Assembly (NCBI GenBank): GCA_014360655.1
Contig: JACIXC010000015.1
Span: forward strand, 20,881 to 84,880
Source: Actinomycetota bacterium
GTDB lineage: Bacteria; Actinomycetota; Geothermincolia; Geothermincolales; RBG-13-55-18
Direction: 5' to 3'
Length of the DNA: 64,000 bases
Shown here: positions 16,438 through 26,645 of the stretch, piece by piece
Layout of the letters: each line of letters opens with the position of its first letter
Numbering within the stretch: the stretch's first letter is position 1
Translations under genes and position numbers: made by a program
Notes under the pieces: generated by a model
Told to the model about the DNA's origin: nothing
Database searches by the model: none
What the model saw: the letters and a program-made list of their open reading frames with translations, nothing else

Positions 16438-17409
16438 TCAAGTCCCGTGGCGGCCGCTCACCTGCCGGGCGCGGCGGCGGCGTTCCCGGCTCAGCAGGTA
16501 GAAACCCTTCCCCGCCGCCTCGATGAAACGGAACTGGTTCATGGCCCGGGGGACTTTCAAGGCCCACCTGCCGCGGAGGGAAAGCACCGCCTCCACCCGG
16601 CGCGCGGGGTCCAGCGTCACTTCCTCCACGATCACCCCTTCGCGGTCGTCCAGCTGGGCCCTGACGGTGCCGTCCCCATCCACGATGCAGGTGTAGCCGG
16701 GGAAGCTGGATTTCTGGGTCAGGAAGGGGAGGCCGGGTACCGGCGAGGTCCAGGGGCCGCACTTGTTGACGAAGATAACCGGGATGCCGAGCATCGCCGC
16801 GTAATAAGGTGCGAGGTTCTTCAGGTTATGGTTGTATGCCCGGACCGCCCCGGCGGGGAAGAAGAGGTTGGGCATGGGCGAGGGTGCGGAATGGGGCATG
16901 AGGAGGATTTCCGCCGCTTGCGAGCACATGAGGCGCGGGGTGTAGGCCAAAAGGTTCTCGTAGCAGATGCCCACCCCGATCCTCCCGATACCCGTTTCTA
17001 TGACGTGAGGCCCCGCCTCTCCCCGCGTGAAGAAGGCCTCGGCGAAGGCGGGGGTCTGCTTGCGCACCCTGCCCGCCGTGGTGCCCTGCGGGTCCACGAG
17101 GACGAAGCTGTTGTAGAAATCATCTCCCTCGGCCTCCAGGTAACTGGTCCCCAGCCATATCCCCAGGCGTCGGGAGGTTTCCCGCAGCCAGCGCATGGTG
17201 GGGCCATCCGCGGGTTCCGCCGCATCCCAGATCTCCTTGCTGTAGACGTACCCGGTGGGCATGAACTCCGGGAACACCACCACCAGCGCTTCACTGGCGG
17301 CGGCCTCCTCCGCCAGGACGGTGGCACGTGCCAGGTTCTTCTCCACCGCCCCGTTCTCCGAGGCCATCTGTACCGCCGCCACCCTCAGGGTCCTCGCCTC
17401 GTCGCTCAT
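16438..17409 (-). CDS. Carbon-nitrogen hydrolase (nitrilase superfamily)
   Basis: A 323-residue cytoplasmic hydrolase with the complete Glu-Lys-Cys triad: VFPEFMPTGY (Glu), VRKQTPA (Lys) and VGICYENLL (Cys). The substrate (amide, nitrile or carbamoyl compound) cannot be told from sequence. The ATG at 17409 is supported by GGAGG 8 nt upstream; a GTG at 17418 would add three residues. It lies downstream of an SDR gene on the same strand with a gap of about 130 nt. Confidence 0.88.
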   Translation of the reverse strand: MSDEARTLRVAAVQMASENGAVEKNLARATVLAEEAAASEALVVVFPEFMPTGYVYSKEIWDAAEPADGPTMRWLRETSRRLGIWLGTSYLEAEGDDFYNSFVLVDPQGTTAGRVRKQTPAFAEAFFTRGEAGPHVIETGIGRIGVGICYENLLAYTPRLMCSQAAEILLMPHSAPSPMPNLFFPAGAVRAYNHNLKNLAPYYAAMLGIPVIFVNKCGPWTSPVPGLPFLTQKSSFPGYTCIVDGDGTVRAQLDDREGVIVEEVTLDPARRVEAVLSLRGRWALKVPRAMNQFRFIEAAGKGFYLLSRERRRRARQVSGRHGT

Positions 17410-17541
17410 GGCGCACACCTCCCGGCTTCATGGTAGTACTTCCCCGCCTTTCCGCGCACGTCGTCGCCCATGGCTGGTTGCAGAGATCTTCGGGGCAATG
17501 CTCAGCGGGCCGCGAAGCTCCCAGCGTTACGGGGAAATGTC

Positions 17542-18285
17542 TCAATCGATCATGATGCCTCCGTCGAGGATCAGGGTCTGGCCGGTCATGTAGGTGGCGT
17601 CCTCCACCAGGAAACAGACCGCCTTGGCTACCTCCTCGCAGCGCCCGAAGCGCCGCATGGGGATGCGGGGGATGATCTTGGCCTTGTAGTCCTCGGGCAT
17701 CCAGCCGATCATCTCCGTCTCTACGTATCCGGGAGCGATGGCGTTCACCCGGATCCCGTAACGGGCCACCTCCCGTGCCAGGCATACCGTGAAGCCGGTG
17801 ACCCCACCCTTGGAGGCGGCGTACGCCGTGCCACCCGCCATGCCGATCATGGAGACGATGGATGAGATGTTCACCACGCACCCCGGCGCCTTGCGGCGGA
17901 TCATGTCCTCCACCGCGTACTTGCTCGTGTAGAAGTAGCTGAAGAGGTTGACGTGCAGGACCCTCTCCAGGTCCTTGTCCTCCATCGCCTGGATGGGAGC
18001 GAGGTGGGTCATGCCGGCGTTGTTCACCAGGATGTCCACCCCGCCCAGCTCCTGCACGCATCTCTCCACCACCGTGCGCGCTCCCTCCTCCGTGGCCAGG
18101 TCGCTCTGCACCACCAGGGCGCGCACCCCCTTCGCCTCCGCCAGTTCGCGCACCTCGTGGGCGGCGTCCACGCGGCTCTGGCAGCAGACGACCACGTTGG
18201 CCCCGCGATCCGCCAGTTCCAGTGCGATAGCCCTCCCGATGCCCCGCGAGGAGCCGGTGATGATGGCGTTGCTCCCCTCGATCAT
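17542..18285 (-). CDS. Short-chain dehydrogenase/reductase (FabG-like)
   Basis: A 247-residue classical SDR. It has the TGSSRGIGRA cofactor motif, NNAG, catalytic Ser in VVNISSIVS, YxxxK in AYAASKGG, and the usual end MTGQTLILDGG. The arginines after the glycine motif (CCQSRVD) suggest NADP(H). The substrate is unknown; 3-oxoacyl reduction or sugar/polyol oxidation are both possible. ATG 18285 has AGGGAG about 8 nt upstream; a longer arginine-rich N-terminus starting at 18312 is less likely. Confidence 0.9.
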   Translation of the reverse strand: MIEGSNAIITGSSRGIGRAIALELADRGANVVVCCQSRVDAAHEVRELAEAKGVRALVVQSDLATEEGARTVVERCVQELGGVDILVNNAGMTHLAPIQAMEDKDLERVLHVNLFSYFYTSKYAVEDMIRRKAPGCVVNISSIVSMIGMAGGTAYAASKGGVTGFTVCLAREVARYGIRVNAIAPGYVETEMIGWMPEDYKAKIIPRIPMRRFGRCEEVAKAVCFLVEDATYMTGQTLILDGGIMID

Positions 18286-18398
18286 GGCCCGCTCCCTTCT
18301 GCTACGTCGCACCTCCCGGTCACGTTACATTATACCTGCCTACCTGTTGGGAAACGCCGCCTTGCCACGCATGCTTTCCCGCTGGGCGGCCCTTCCCG

Positions 18399-19868
18399 TT
18401 AACGCTCGAAGGCGCCGATGTCCCAGGTGCCGCCGCGGGGGCGTGGATTGCAGTCGAGATCGTCGGAGGGCGCGTCAAAGGATGAGCCGGCGTCAAGCGC
18501 CTGGCTGCCGTCCCGCAGGCGATAATCGCCCGATACTCCCCAGGCGGGAGCGGCGAAAAGCGGGTCGCCGCTGAGGTTCCCCTCGCCCAGCTCCCCGGCC
18601 TGTAGATCCGCCGCGGTGTAATCCCGGCCGTTGGCGTGCACCTGTATCTCCTTTCCGGGGCGGTAAAAGAGGTTGTGGTCGGCGAGCAGGCTGACGTCAT
18701 CCCCGAAGTAAGCGGGGCCGTGTCCGCCGGCGACGATGGTGTTGCGCAGGACCAGGTGCACGGGGGCAGACCCCTCGTACTGCGCGTATAGGGGGTAGGC
18801 CTCCCGCTCCGGGTTGTCGTGGATGGTCACGTTGATCACCTCGAAGCGAGCCGCGCCGCCGCCCTCTGCTTCGATCACCAGCCCGGCCCAGGGCGAAGGG
18901 CCTCCCACCCCGTCACCGGTGCCGTATATCAGGGTGTTGGTGACCATGCTCCCGTCGCCCCATAGCTTGACCCCATCGCAGGTGTTATTGGCCACCACGC
19001 AGTGGTGTATGTAGGTGTTCCGCGCCTTGCTGTCCAGGCCGTCCCCCAGGTTGTGTTCCGCGCGGGTGTATGCGATCTCCACCGGCCCCCCCGAGGGCTC
19101 GATGCCGAAGCCGTCGGGCCTGTCGTAAGGGCCCGGCCCCGGCCCGCCACGGTAATAGTGGCCGGAATAGGAGAGCTCGCATCCACGCACGAGAACGTCT
19201 CTCCAGCCCGACTCGCCGACGGGCCCGCCCATGCCGCCGAAGCCGCAGTGGGTTATGATGCAATCGAGCACCTGGAGGTCCTCCACGTCCGCGAGGTCCA
19301 TGCCCATCTCGTCCAGGTGATGGATATAAAGGCCTGCGATGATCACGTGTCTCACCGGCCCGGCCGCTCCCGTGATCCCCGTCCTGAAGGGAGCTCCTCC
19401 GTCGCTGGTGATCTCCAGGTTTTCCAGGCGCAGGTAAGCGGCGCCCGAGATGTCCACGGCGGCGAGAAGGTCGTCGCTTCCGGCGAGGACGGGACGCTTC
19501 CCGTCCTCGCCCCTAATGGTGATCCAGGCTTCCGGTGTTCCGGGGGGAGGCATGATGATGTCCGCGTCGTATTCTCGCAGGGCGTAGCGGCCTCCCATGA
19601 TGACCAGGGTGTCGCCGGGAGAGAGCCGCCTGGATGCGTACCCGGGCGTGGCCCAGGGCGCCTCCCTGGTCCCGGGGCCGGAATCGGAACCGGAGGGGGA
19701 GACGTAGTAGGTATGACCGACCCCGGCGCCCGCTGCGCTTATCTCGTCCCCGGGAGGGCATGCGGGACGGGAACCGCCGCAGCCCGTGGCCACGGCGATC
19801 ATGATCGCCAGAAGAAAGAACACCGTATGCCTTGCGCGAATTATATGGAATATATTGCCATGCAACAT
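18399..19868 (-). CDS. Secreted lipoprotein with parallel beta-helix domain
   Basis: A 489-residue exported protein. The signal peptide ends in a good lipobox (VATGC). The mature part starts with YYVSPSGSDSGPGT, the usual opening of right-handed beta-helix (pectate-lyase-like) proteins, then contains many short beta-helix rungs (NTYIHHCVVANNT, VTNTLIYGTGDGVGG, LVLRNTIVAGG). It ends with SQALDAGSS and WDIGAFER. Such proteins bind or cleave polysaccharides; no catalytic site is obvious. ATG 19868 is preferred (GAGGTG about 7 nt upstream and the signal peptide begins there) over an 18-residue extension. A decayed relative's tail lies at 16055-16180. Confidence 0.87.
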   Translation of the reverse strand: MLHGNIFHIIRARHTVFFLLAIMIAVATGCGGSRPACPPGDEISAAGAGVGHTYYVSPSGSDSGPGTREAPWATPGYASRRLSPGDTLVIMGGRYALREYDADIIMPPPGTPEAWITIRGEDGKRPVLAGSDDLLAAVDISGAAYLRLENLEITSDGGAPFRTGITGAAGPVRHVIIAGLYIHHLDEMGMDLADVEDLQVLDCIITHCGFGGMGGPVGESGWRDVLVRGCELSYSGHYYRGGPGPGPYDRPDGFGIEPSGGPVEIAYTRAEHNLGDGLDSKARNTYIHHCVVANNTCDGVKLWGDGSMVTNTLIYGTGDGVGGPSPWAGLVIEAEGGGAARFEVINVTIHDNPEREAYPLYAQYEGSAPVHLVLRNTIVAGGHGPAYFGDDVSLLADHNLFYRPGKEIQVHANGRDYTAADLQAGELGEGNLSGDPLFAAPAWGVSGDYRLRDGSQALDAGSSFDAPSDDLDCNPRPRGGTWDIGAFER

Positions 19869-19991
19869 GCGGCGCACCTCGCATCGTGTAACCGCGTGCC
19901 ATCCGTCGGGACATCGGCGCAAGGCGCATGCGTGCCTCCCGACACGGCCGCCATGCTCCCGCCGTCTCCGGCCACTCCCGGCCTCCTCATG

Positions 19992-20771
19992 TCAGCCACG
20001 GGAACCCCTTTCCGGACCGGGTGAAGCGGGGCGGCGGGCGAGGGCGGTGAGGGAGCTTCCCAGGGGAAGGCCGGGGCCGGCGGCCACCCGCGCCTCCAGG
20101 GCTAGTATGCCGGTGAGTGCCCGGTTGAGGGGGCCGGGGAGGAGCCGGAGGTCGGAGGCGGCATCCTCCACGGCGGCCTTCCTGCTCATGATGCGCACCG
20201 CGGCTATGGGGGGGAGCAGGGTGAAGACGAAATAGGTGACCTTCACCGGCTCCAGGCCGGCACGGGGCAGCATTTCCATGATCTGGGAACGACGGTAACG
20301 GCGCACGCCGCCCACCGCCAGGTCATGGCCGCCGCGCAAAAACTCCAGGGCGGGCAGGTTGAGCAGCAGGTATCCTCCCGGGGCCAGGACGCGCGCCATC
20401 TCCCGCAACGCCGCCAGGTCGTCCCGCACCTCGCGGTGGTAGATGACGTTGAGGGAGAGCACCAGGTCGAAGGAGCCGCCGGCGAAGGGAAGAACTTCCA
20501 CCGGGGCACGGTGAAGCTCCTCGAGGCCTCGTTCCCGGCAGCGCCGCAGGGCCTCGTCGCTCAAGTCGAGCGCCGCCAGGCGCCGGGGCCGGTACCTTTC
20601 ACGCAACCACTGCGTGAACCCCCCGGTGCCGCAGCCGGCGTCCAGCACGCGTTCCCGCGCCTGCGACGGGCAGTAGCGGTCGAGGAGGAGCCCGTAGAGG
20701 CGGCGGTGCCCCAGGTACCACCAGTGGATGTCCTCCACGTTGCGAAGGGTCTCGTACTCGCTCTCCTTCAT
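19992..20771 (-). CDS. Class I SAM-dependent methyltransferase
   Basis: A 259-residue methyltransferase of the type 11/25 family. The AdoMet site is VLDAGCGTGGF, followed by AALDLSDEAL (acidic residue for ribose), FDLVLSLNVIYH and VLAPGGYLLLNLPA. The N-terminal EDIHWWYLGHRRL resembles methyltransferases encoded in polysaccharide or lipid loci. The substrate cannot be read from sequence. It is on the same strand as, and 121 nt downstream of, the GH3 gene. Confidence 0.88.
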   Translation of the reverse strand: MKESEYETLRNVEDIHWWYLGHRRLYGLLLDRYCPSQARERVLDAGCGTGGFTQWLRERYRPRRLAALDLSDEALRRCRERGLEELHRAPVEVLPFAGGSFDLVLSLNVIYHREVRDDLAALREMARVLAPGGYLLLNLPALEFLRGGHDLAVGGVRRYRRSQIMEMLPRAGLEPVKVTYFVFTLLPPIAAVRIMSRKAAVEDAASDLRLLPGPLNRALTGILALEARVAAGPGLPLGSSLTALARRPASPGPERGSRG

Positions 20772-20892
20772 GCGGGCACCCTCGTTTTCCCCGGCACGCC
20801 GTCAACGCGGCGCTTCTTCGCCCCATGGTAAGGTCAAGGGTGCGCGAAAGGCAACACGCGCACCCGGCAAGGGGTGGCGTGGTGGATGGGAT

Positions 20893-23031
20893 TTAGTGGT
20901 TCTTTATGCGGAAGGAGGCCTGCAAGTGCAGGTCTTCGGGGCGGGAGGACGAACCCGCGAAGAGGCGGTAGGTCGTCTCCTCCACCTCCCAGCGGCCCTT
21001 TTCCGCGTCGTAGTACGCCAGGTCGCACGCCCTCAGAAGGAAGGGCACGGAGCGGGATTCGCCCGGCGCGAGGCGCACGCGTGCGAAGCCCTTGAGCTCT
21101 TTCACTGGTCGCTCCACGCGGGAGGAGGGGTATGCGACGTAGAGCTGGACCACCTCCTCGCCGGCCATGCCCCCCGTGTTCGCGACCTCCGCCTCCACGC
21201 GGAGGGAGCCCTCGGGCGACATCTCCTCAGCGCTCAGGCGCAGGTCCCGGTATTCGTAGGTGGTGTAGCTGAGGCCGAAGCCGAAGGGGAAGGCGGGGCG
21301 CATGCCCTGCTTGTCGAAGAGGCGGTAGCCGTGGTAATAGCCGTATTCCAGACTCCGCGCCTTCTTGTCGAAGGGGGGCAGCTGCTCGTTGTCCTCCGGG
21401 AAGGTCACCGGTAGCTTGCCGCAGGGATTGACCTCCCCGAAGATGATGTCCGCCACGGCATTGCCGCCCTCCATCCCCGGGTACCATGCCACCAGGACGG
21501 CTTCCACCTCGTCCCGCCAGCCGGAGGTGAGCACCGCGGAGCCCCCTTCCAGGACCACGATGCAGCGGGGACTTGCTTTGGCAACTACTTCCAGGAGACG
21601 TACGTCCCGGGGCCGCAGAGAGAGGTCCTCCCGGTCTCCTCCCGCCTTTACCGGCCAGGGCATGTACTCCCCCTCGTCCCGTGCGGTGAGGCCCACAACC
21701 ACCACGCAGGCGTCGGCGTTGCGCGCCGCGCGGCTGGCCTCCTCCAGGTCGCCGCCGTCCCGGTAGTCTATGCGCACCTCATCGCCCGCGCGCTCGCGCA
21801 GCCCCTCCAGCACCGTCACCGCGTAAGGGGGACGCACGCGGCTGGAGCCGTGGTCGCCCAGGTTGGCCAGGTCCGCCAGCCGCCCGATGACCGCCAGGCT
21901 CCTTATCTCTCCGCTCCGCAGGGGGAGCGCGCCGCCCTCGTTCTTCAGCAGTACGACGGATTTGCGTGCGGCTTCCAGGGCCAGCGCGACATGTTCCCGG
22001 CATGCCACCTTCCGCCGACCGTAATCGCTCCGGGTGCCGGTTTCTGCGAAGCGGGCCTTCTGGCGCAGTATCCTGGTCACCGCCTCGTCCACCACCGACA
22101 TCGGCACCCTGCCGTCCCGCACCGCCCTGCGCAGCCTCCTGCCGAAGTGGAAAGTGTGCGGCATCTCGATGTCAAGGCCTCCCAGGGCCGCCTTCACCGT
22201 GTCGCGGGTCCCCAGGACGAAGTCGGACATCACCAGTCCCCGGAAGCCCCATTCCCCCTTGAGGATATCGCGCAGCAGGTGCGAGTTGTGCGCGCAGTAT
22301 GCGCCGTTCACCCGGTTGTAGGCGCTCATGACGGCGGCCGCGCCCTCGTCCACGCAGCGCTTGAAGTGGGGGAGGTAGACCTCGCGCAGGGCGCGTTCGT
22401 CCACGCGCACGTCCACGCGGAAACGGGAGCACTCGATGCTGTTACAGGCGAAGTGCTTGACGCACGCCATGACGTGTTTCTGCAGTCCACGCACCATTGC
22501 GGCACCCATCTCCCCCAGGAGGTAAGGGTCCTCGCCGTAGGTCTCCTGGGCGCGTCCCCATCCCGGATGGCGCAACAGGTTGATGCATACCGCGCCGAGG
22601 AAATCGGCTTCCTGGGAGCGCGCCTCCACCCCCATGGCCTCCCCTATGCGCTCCTCGAGCGCGACGTCCCACGTGGCGCCGCGGGCCATGGAGACGGGAA
22701 AGCAGGTGGAATGGTCGAGGGACACCCCTCGCGGCCCGTCGGTGAAACGGATGGGGGGGATTCCCAGGCGGCGGTCCGCCCCGCTGCGAAAGGGGCGGTA
22801 GTTGTACCTGGCGAGCGAGATCAACATCTCCCACGGTTTCATGTGCCCCGACATCTGGCGCGTCTTCTTGCGCAGGCTCATGCCGGACACCAGGGCGCGC
22901 AGCGCTTCCTCCCTCTCCCTGCCCTCGGATTCCAGCACCGCGGTCCAGGCAACGCGCTTGGATGCTGAGGCCGCCCGGCGGTTTTCGTCCCCGCGGGCCA
23001 TGCCGCTGCCGCGCAATCGTCGTTTCGCCAT
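20893..23031 (-). CDS. Glycoside hydrolase family 3 (beta-glucosidase-like)
   Basis: A 712-residue enzyme with the usual GH3 layout: (beta/alpha)8 domain (about 55-330), alpha/beta sandwich domain (about 370-580), and fibronectin-III-like C-terminal domain (about 610-705). Signatures are FTDGPRGVS, KHFACNSIE and the nucleophile Asp in GLVMSDFVLG, with VLLKNEGGALPL opening the second domain and PFGFGLSYTTYEY before the Fn3 part. No signal peptide is visible, so it is probably cytoplasmic and acts on imported oligosaccharides or glycosides. GGGAG lies 7 nt before the ATG. Confidence 0.94.
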   Translation of the reverse strand: MAKRRLRGSGMARGDENRRAASASKRVAWTAVLESEGREREEALRALVSGMSLRKKTRQMSGHMKPWEMLISLARYNYRPFRSGADRRLGIPPIRFTDGPRGVSLDHSTCFPVSMARGATWDVALEERIGEAMGVEARSQEADFLGAVCINLLRHPGWGRAQETYGEDPYLLGEMGAAMVRGLQKHVMACVKHFACNSIECSRFRVDVRVDERALREVYLPHFKRCVDEGAAAVMSAYNRVNGAYCAHNSHLLRDILKGEWGFRGLVMSDFVLGTRDTVKAALGGLDIEMPHTFHFGRRLRRAVRDGRVPMSVVDEAVTRILRQKARFAETGTRSDYGRRKVACREHVALALEAARKSVVLLKNEGGALPLRSGEIRSLAVIGRLADLANLGDHGSSRVRPPYAVTVLEGLRERAGDEVRIDYRDGGDLEEASRAARNADACVVVVGLTARDEGEYMPWPVKAGGDREDLSLRPRDVRLLEVVAKASPRCIVVLEGGSAVLTSGWRDEVEAVLVAWYPGMEGGNAVADIIFGEVNPCGKLPVTFPEDNEQLPPFDKKARSLEYGYYHGYRLFDKQGMRPAFPFGFGLSYTTYEYRDLRLSAEEMSPEGSLRVEAEVANTGGMAGEEVVQLYVAYPSSRVERPVKELKGFARVRLAPGESRSVPFLLRACDLAYYDAEKGRWEVEETTYRLFAGSSSRPEDLHLQASFRIKNH

Positions 23032-23555
23032 GGGTATCTCCCGTGCAGGAAAGGGGCCGGGTCGGCGCCCGGGTGTGCCGGCGCGGGCGTTCGACCGGCG
23101 AGCGGGGCGCCTTTACGGCCCCATCATACCATGCAGGGTGTGGCGATGAGGACACGTTGCGGCCGCGAGGTGATCCCGCATGGAGGAAGGCCCCCGTGGG
23201 CGGGCGCCGATCCGCGGTGCCCTCGCCGGCCGGCACGCGGGCGCGTGCGGAACGCGGGCACGTGGTCCGTGGTGGTGTCGCGAACCCGCGTCATGAAACG
23301 GCGCCTTCCAGGCAAGGCGGGGCATCCTCTACGGGGGCATCGACCTTCGCGGCATGAGGGTTTGTCCCGCGGCGCTAGCCCTCCCTCGGGTATGGTCCAT
23401 CGGTTGGACATGGTCCTACGAGATGTCCCAACGGAACTGAGGCTCCGACCGCTGGGACAACCGGCGCGACCGCCGACGGCCCCTTCGCGAAAACGCAGGA
23501 TAAGGAAGATGCACGAAAAAGGACTTAGATATGTTCACACTTACTAAAATTAAAC
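23032..23555. other. Intergenic region without a supported gene
   Basis: About 520 nt of GC-rich sequence between the divergent GH3 and mutase genes. Short open frames exist on both strands but none has a ribosome-binding site with recognisable protein features. Composition turns AT-rich from about 23500 into the mutase promoter. Confidence 0.5.
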
Positions 23556-23585
23556 TTGACATTATTTGTACACTGCGAATAAAAT
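23556..23585 (+). promoter_or_regulatory. Near-consensus sigma-70 promoter of the acyl-CoA mutase operon
   Basis: Perfect TTGACA (23556-23561), 18-nt spacer, TAAAAT (23580-23585). Transcription would start near 23592, about 50 nt before the ATG. No cobalamin riboswitch is visible between. Confidence 0.82.
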
Positions 23586-23643
23586 AACCTCAGGCTGTCC
23601 GTGATCAGCAGGGGAGTAAATCAGCAGGGAGGGGGCTTTTGCC

Positions 23644-25332
<1,689 letters not shown>

Positions 25333-25503
25333 GGTATCGGGAGGCGGGGAGGCGCGGCACCGGCGCCATGGATGGGGTCGGAGGCGATGCAGGCCGGTTT
25401 TATCGTAGTGCCCGCCGCTTTCCGTCCGTCGCCGTGAGGGGAGGGAGATGTCGGCGGAGGGAAGAAGGCGGCGCGGGACCAGGTCAGGGAGCGGAGGTGA
25501 ACG

Positions 25504-25920
25504 ATGGTGAGGAAGCGGCCTACGAGGGTACTTCTGGCCAAGGCGGGACTCGACGGCCACAACCGCGGCATACAGCTCGTGGGCAAGGCCTTGCGTGATG
25601 CCGGCATGGAGGTTGTTTACGGAGGCCTGCGTATCACCCCGCAGGAGGTGGTGGAGATGTCCATACAGGAGGACGTGGACGTGGTGGGCATCAGCATCTT
25701 CTCCGGCGGGCTCATGACCATAATTCCCAAGATTTACCATGCACTACAGGAGAACGAGGCGACGAAGCACATACCCTTGGTCGTGGGAGGCATACTGCCG
25801 CCCCACGAGGCCGACGAGTTGCTGAGCATGGGCATCAGCGGCGTCTTCGGGCCCGGTAGCGACCTTGACGAGATCGTCGGCTTCATAACGCAGCTGGCGG
25901 ATTCTCGAGTTCATGGGTGA
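25504..25920 (+). CDS. Acyl-CoA mutase small subunit (B12-binding)
   Basis: A 138-residue cobalamin-binding domain, the partner of the large subunit upstream. The base-off/His-on signature is LDGHNRG (DxHxxG). ISIFSGG stands where SxL is usual, and VVGGILPPHEA gives the GG. The size equals that of IcmB/HcmB-type small subunits. GGAGGTG lies just before the ATG. The 171-nt gap after the large subunit is long for a two-subunit enzyme and contains no gene I can support. Confidence 0.9.
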   Translation: MVRKRPTRVLLAKAGLDGHNRGIQLVGKALRDAGMEVVYGGLRITPQEVVEMSIQEDVDVVGISIFSGGLMTIIPKIYHALQENEATKHIPLVVGGILPPHEADELLSMGISGVFGPGSDLDEIVGFITQLADSRVHG

Positions 25921-25964
25921 CGCTTTCGCTGGCTTCTTCGTGTGTGGTATGGAGAGGCCGGGCC

Positions 25965-26543
25965 GGGGAATAAGGCTCGCTCCGCGACGCGCGGCCTCGC
26001 GATGGTTCACCCTCTTCATGCAGGGGCTCCATCCATGCAAGGATTTATCCACCTACTTTCCTCTTCCAGAGGCCGCTTGCGATGTCGCTCGCCTTACCCC
26101 CGGTCCCGGCTTGGTGGGGCGATTATAGTTTCTTCTTCCGGCGGCCGAGCCGCCGGATAACGGTCTCGCTCGCAGGCTCGCTGCGACCGACCCGGTCGTT
26201 CCCGGCCCTTGTCGGGTGATTATAGTTCCTTCTTCCGGCCCGGGGCCTCAGGGTAAGGAGTTGGGTGGCCGGGGGATAAGGCTCGCTCCGCGACGCGCGG
26301 CCTCGCGATGGTTTGCCCTCTTCATGCAGGGGCTCCATCCATGCAAGGATTTATCACCTATTTTCCTCGTCCGGTGGCCGCTTGCGATGTCGCTCGCCTT
26401 ACCCCCGGTCCCGGCCTGGTGGGTAGTTCAGTAAAGGCTCGCTGCGACCGACCCGGTCGTTCCCGGCCTCGGTTGGGTGGAAATCCGGAGGGCGCTTGCG
26501 ATGTCGCTCGCCTTACCCCCGGTCCCGGCCTTGGTGGGTGGTT
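25965..26543. repeat. Patchwork of degenerate direct repeats
   Basis: A block of about 150 bp (25965-26115) recurs at 26271-26420 with small differences. Its last 46 bp (CGCTTGCGATGTCGCTCGCC... to the TTGGTGGG end) appear a third time at 26492-26537. Between them, GGCTCGCTGCGACCGACCCG... occurs at 26175-26208 and 26436-26469, and GATTATAGTT...TTCTTCCGGC at 26121-26141 and 26219-26239. A perfect hairpin CCGGCGGC-CGA-GCCGCCGG sits at 26138-26156. No protein is supported; similar peptides appear only because the DNA repeats. Origin unknown. Confidence 0.85.
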
Positions 26544-26578
26544 CAGGCGGGGAACAATCTGATGTGCATACCTACATG

Positions 26579-26645
26579 GTGAAAACGGATGAAGGACATG
26601 TATACTCCATGATACGTATCAGGAAGAAATACATGACACGTATCG
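26579..26645 (+). promoter_or_regulatory. Promoter and palindromic operator of the alpha/beta hydrolase gene
   Basis: GTGAAA (26579-26584), 16-nt spacer, TATACT (26601-26606). A perfect 12-bp palindrome TGATACGTATCA (26610-26621) lies at the expected start of transcription, and a near copy TGACACGTATCG (26634-26645) follows 24 bp on. The layout is that of a repressor site. The regulator is not identifiable in the window. Confidence 0.5.

Noticed and set aside
15568..17436. Open frame of 622 codons on the plus strand
   Set aside because: It runs through the end of the deacetylase gene and antisense to the nitrilase gene, both with intact catalytic motifs. No ribosome-binding site or protein family is visible.
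23131..23547. Possible 138-codon gene upstream of the mutase
   Set aside because: Arg/Pro-rich translation typical of non-coding GC-rich DNA, no ribosome-binding site, and it ends just before the mutase promoter.
23032..23643. Cobalamin riboswitch in front of the B12-dependent mutase
   Set aside because: No B12-box-like sequence is present, and the promoter lies only about 50 nt before the start codon, leaving no room.
25913..26434. Two small similar proteins (about 71 residues each) in the 26-kb repeat region
   Set aside because: Their similarity is explained by the DNA repeat; they have no ribosome-binding sites and the frames are not preserved between copies.
25965..26543. CRISPR array
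   Set aside because: Repeat units are 35-150 bp, uneven and imperfect, with no regular spacers and no cas genes nearby.
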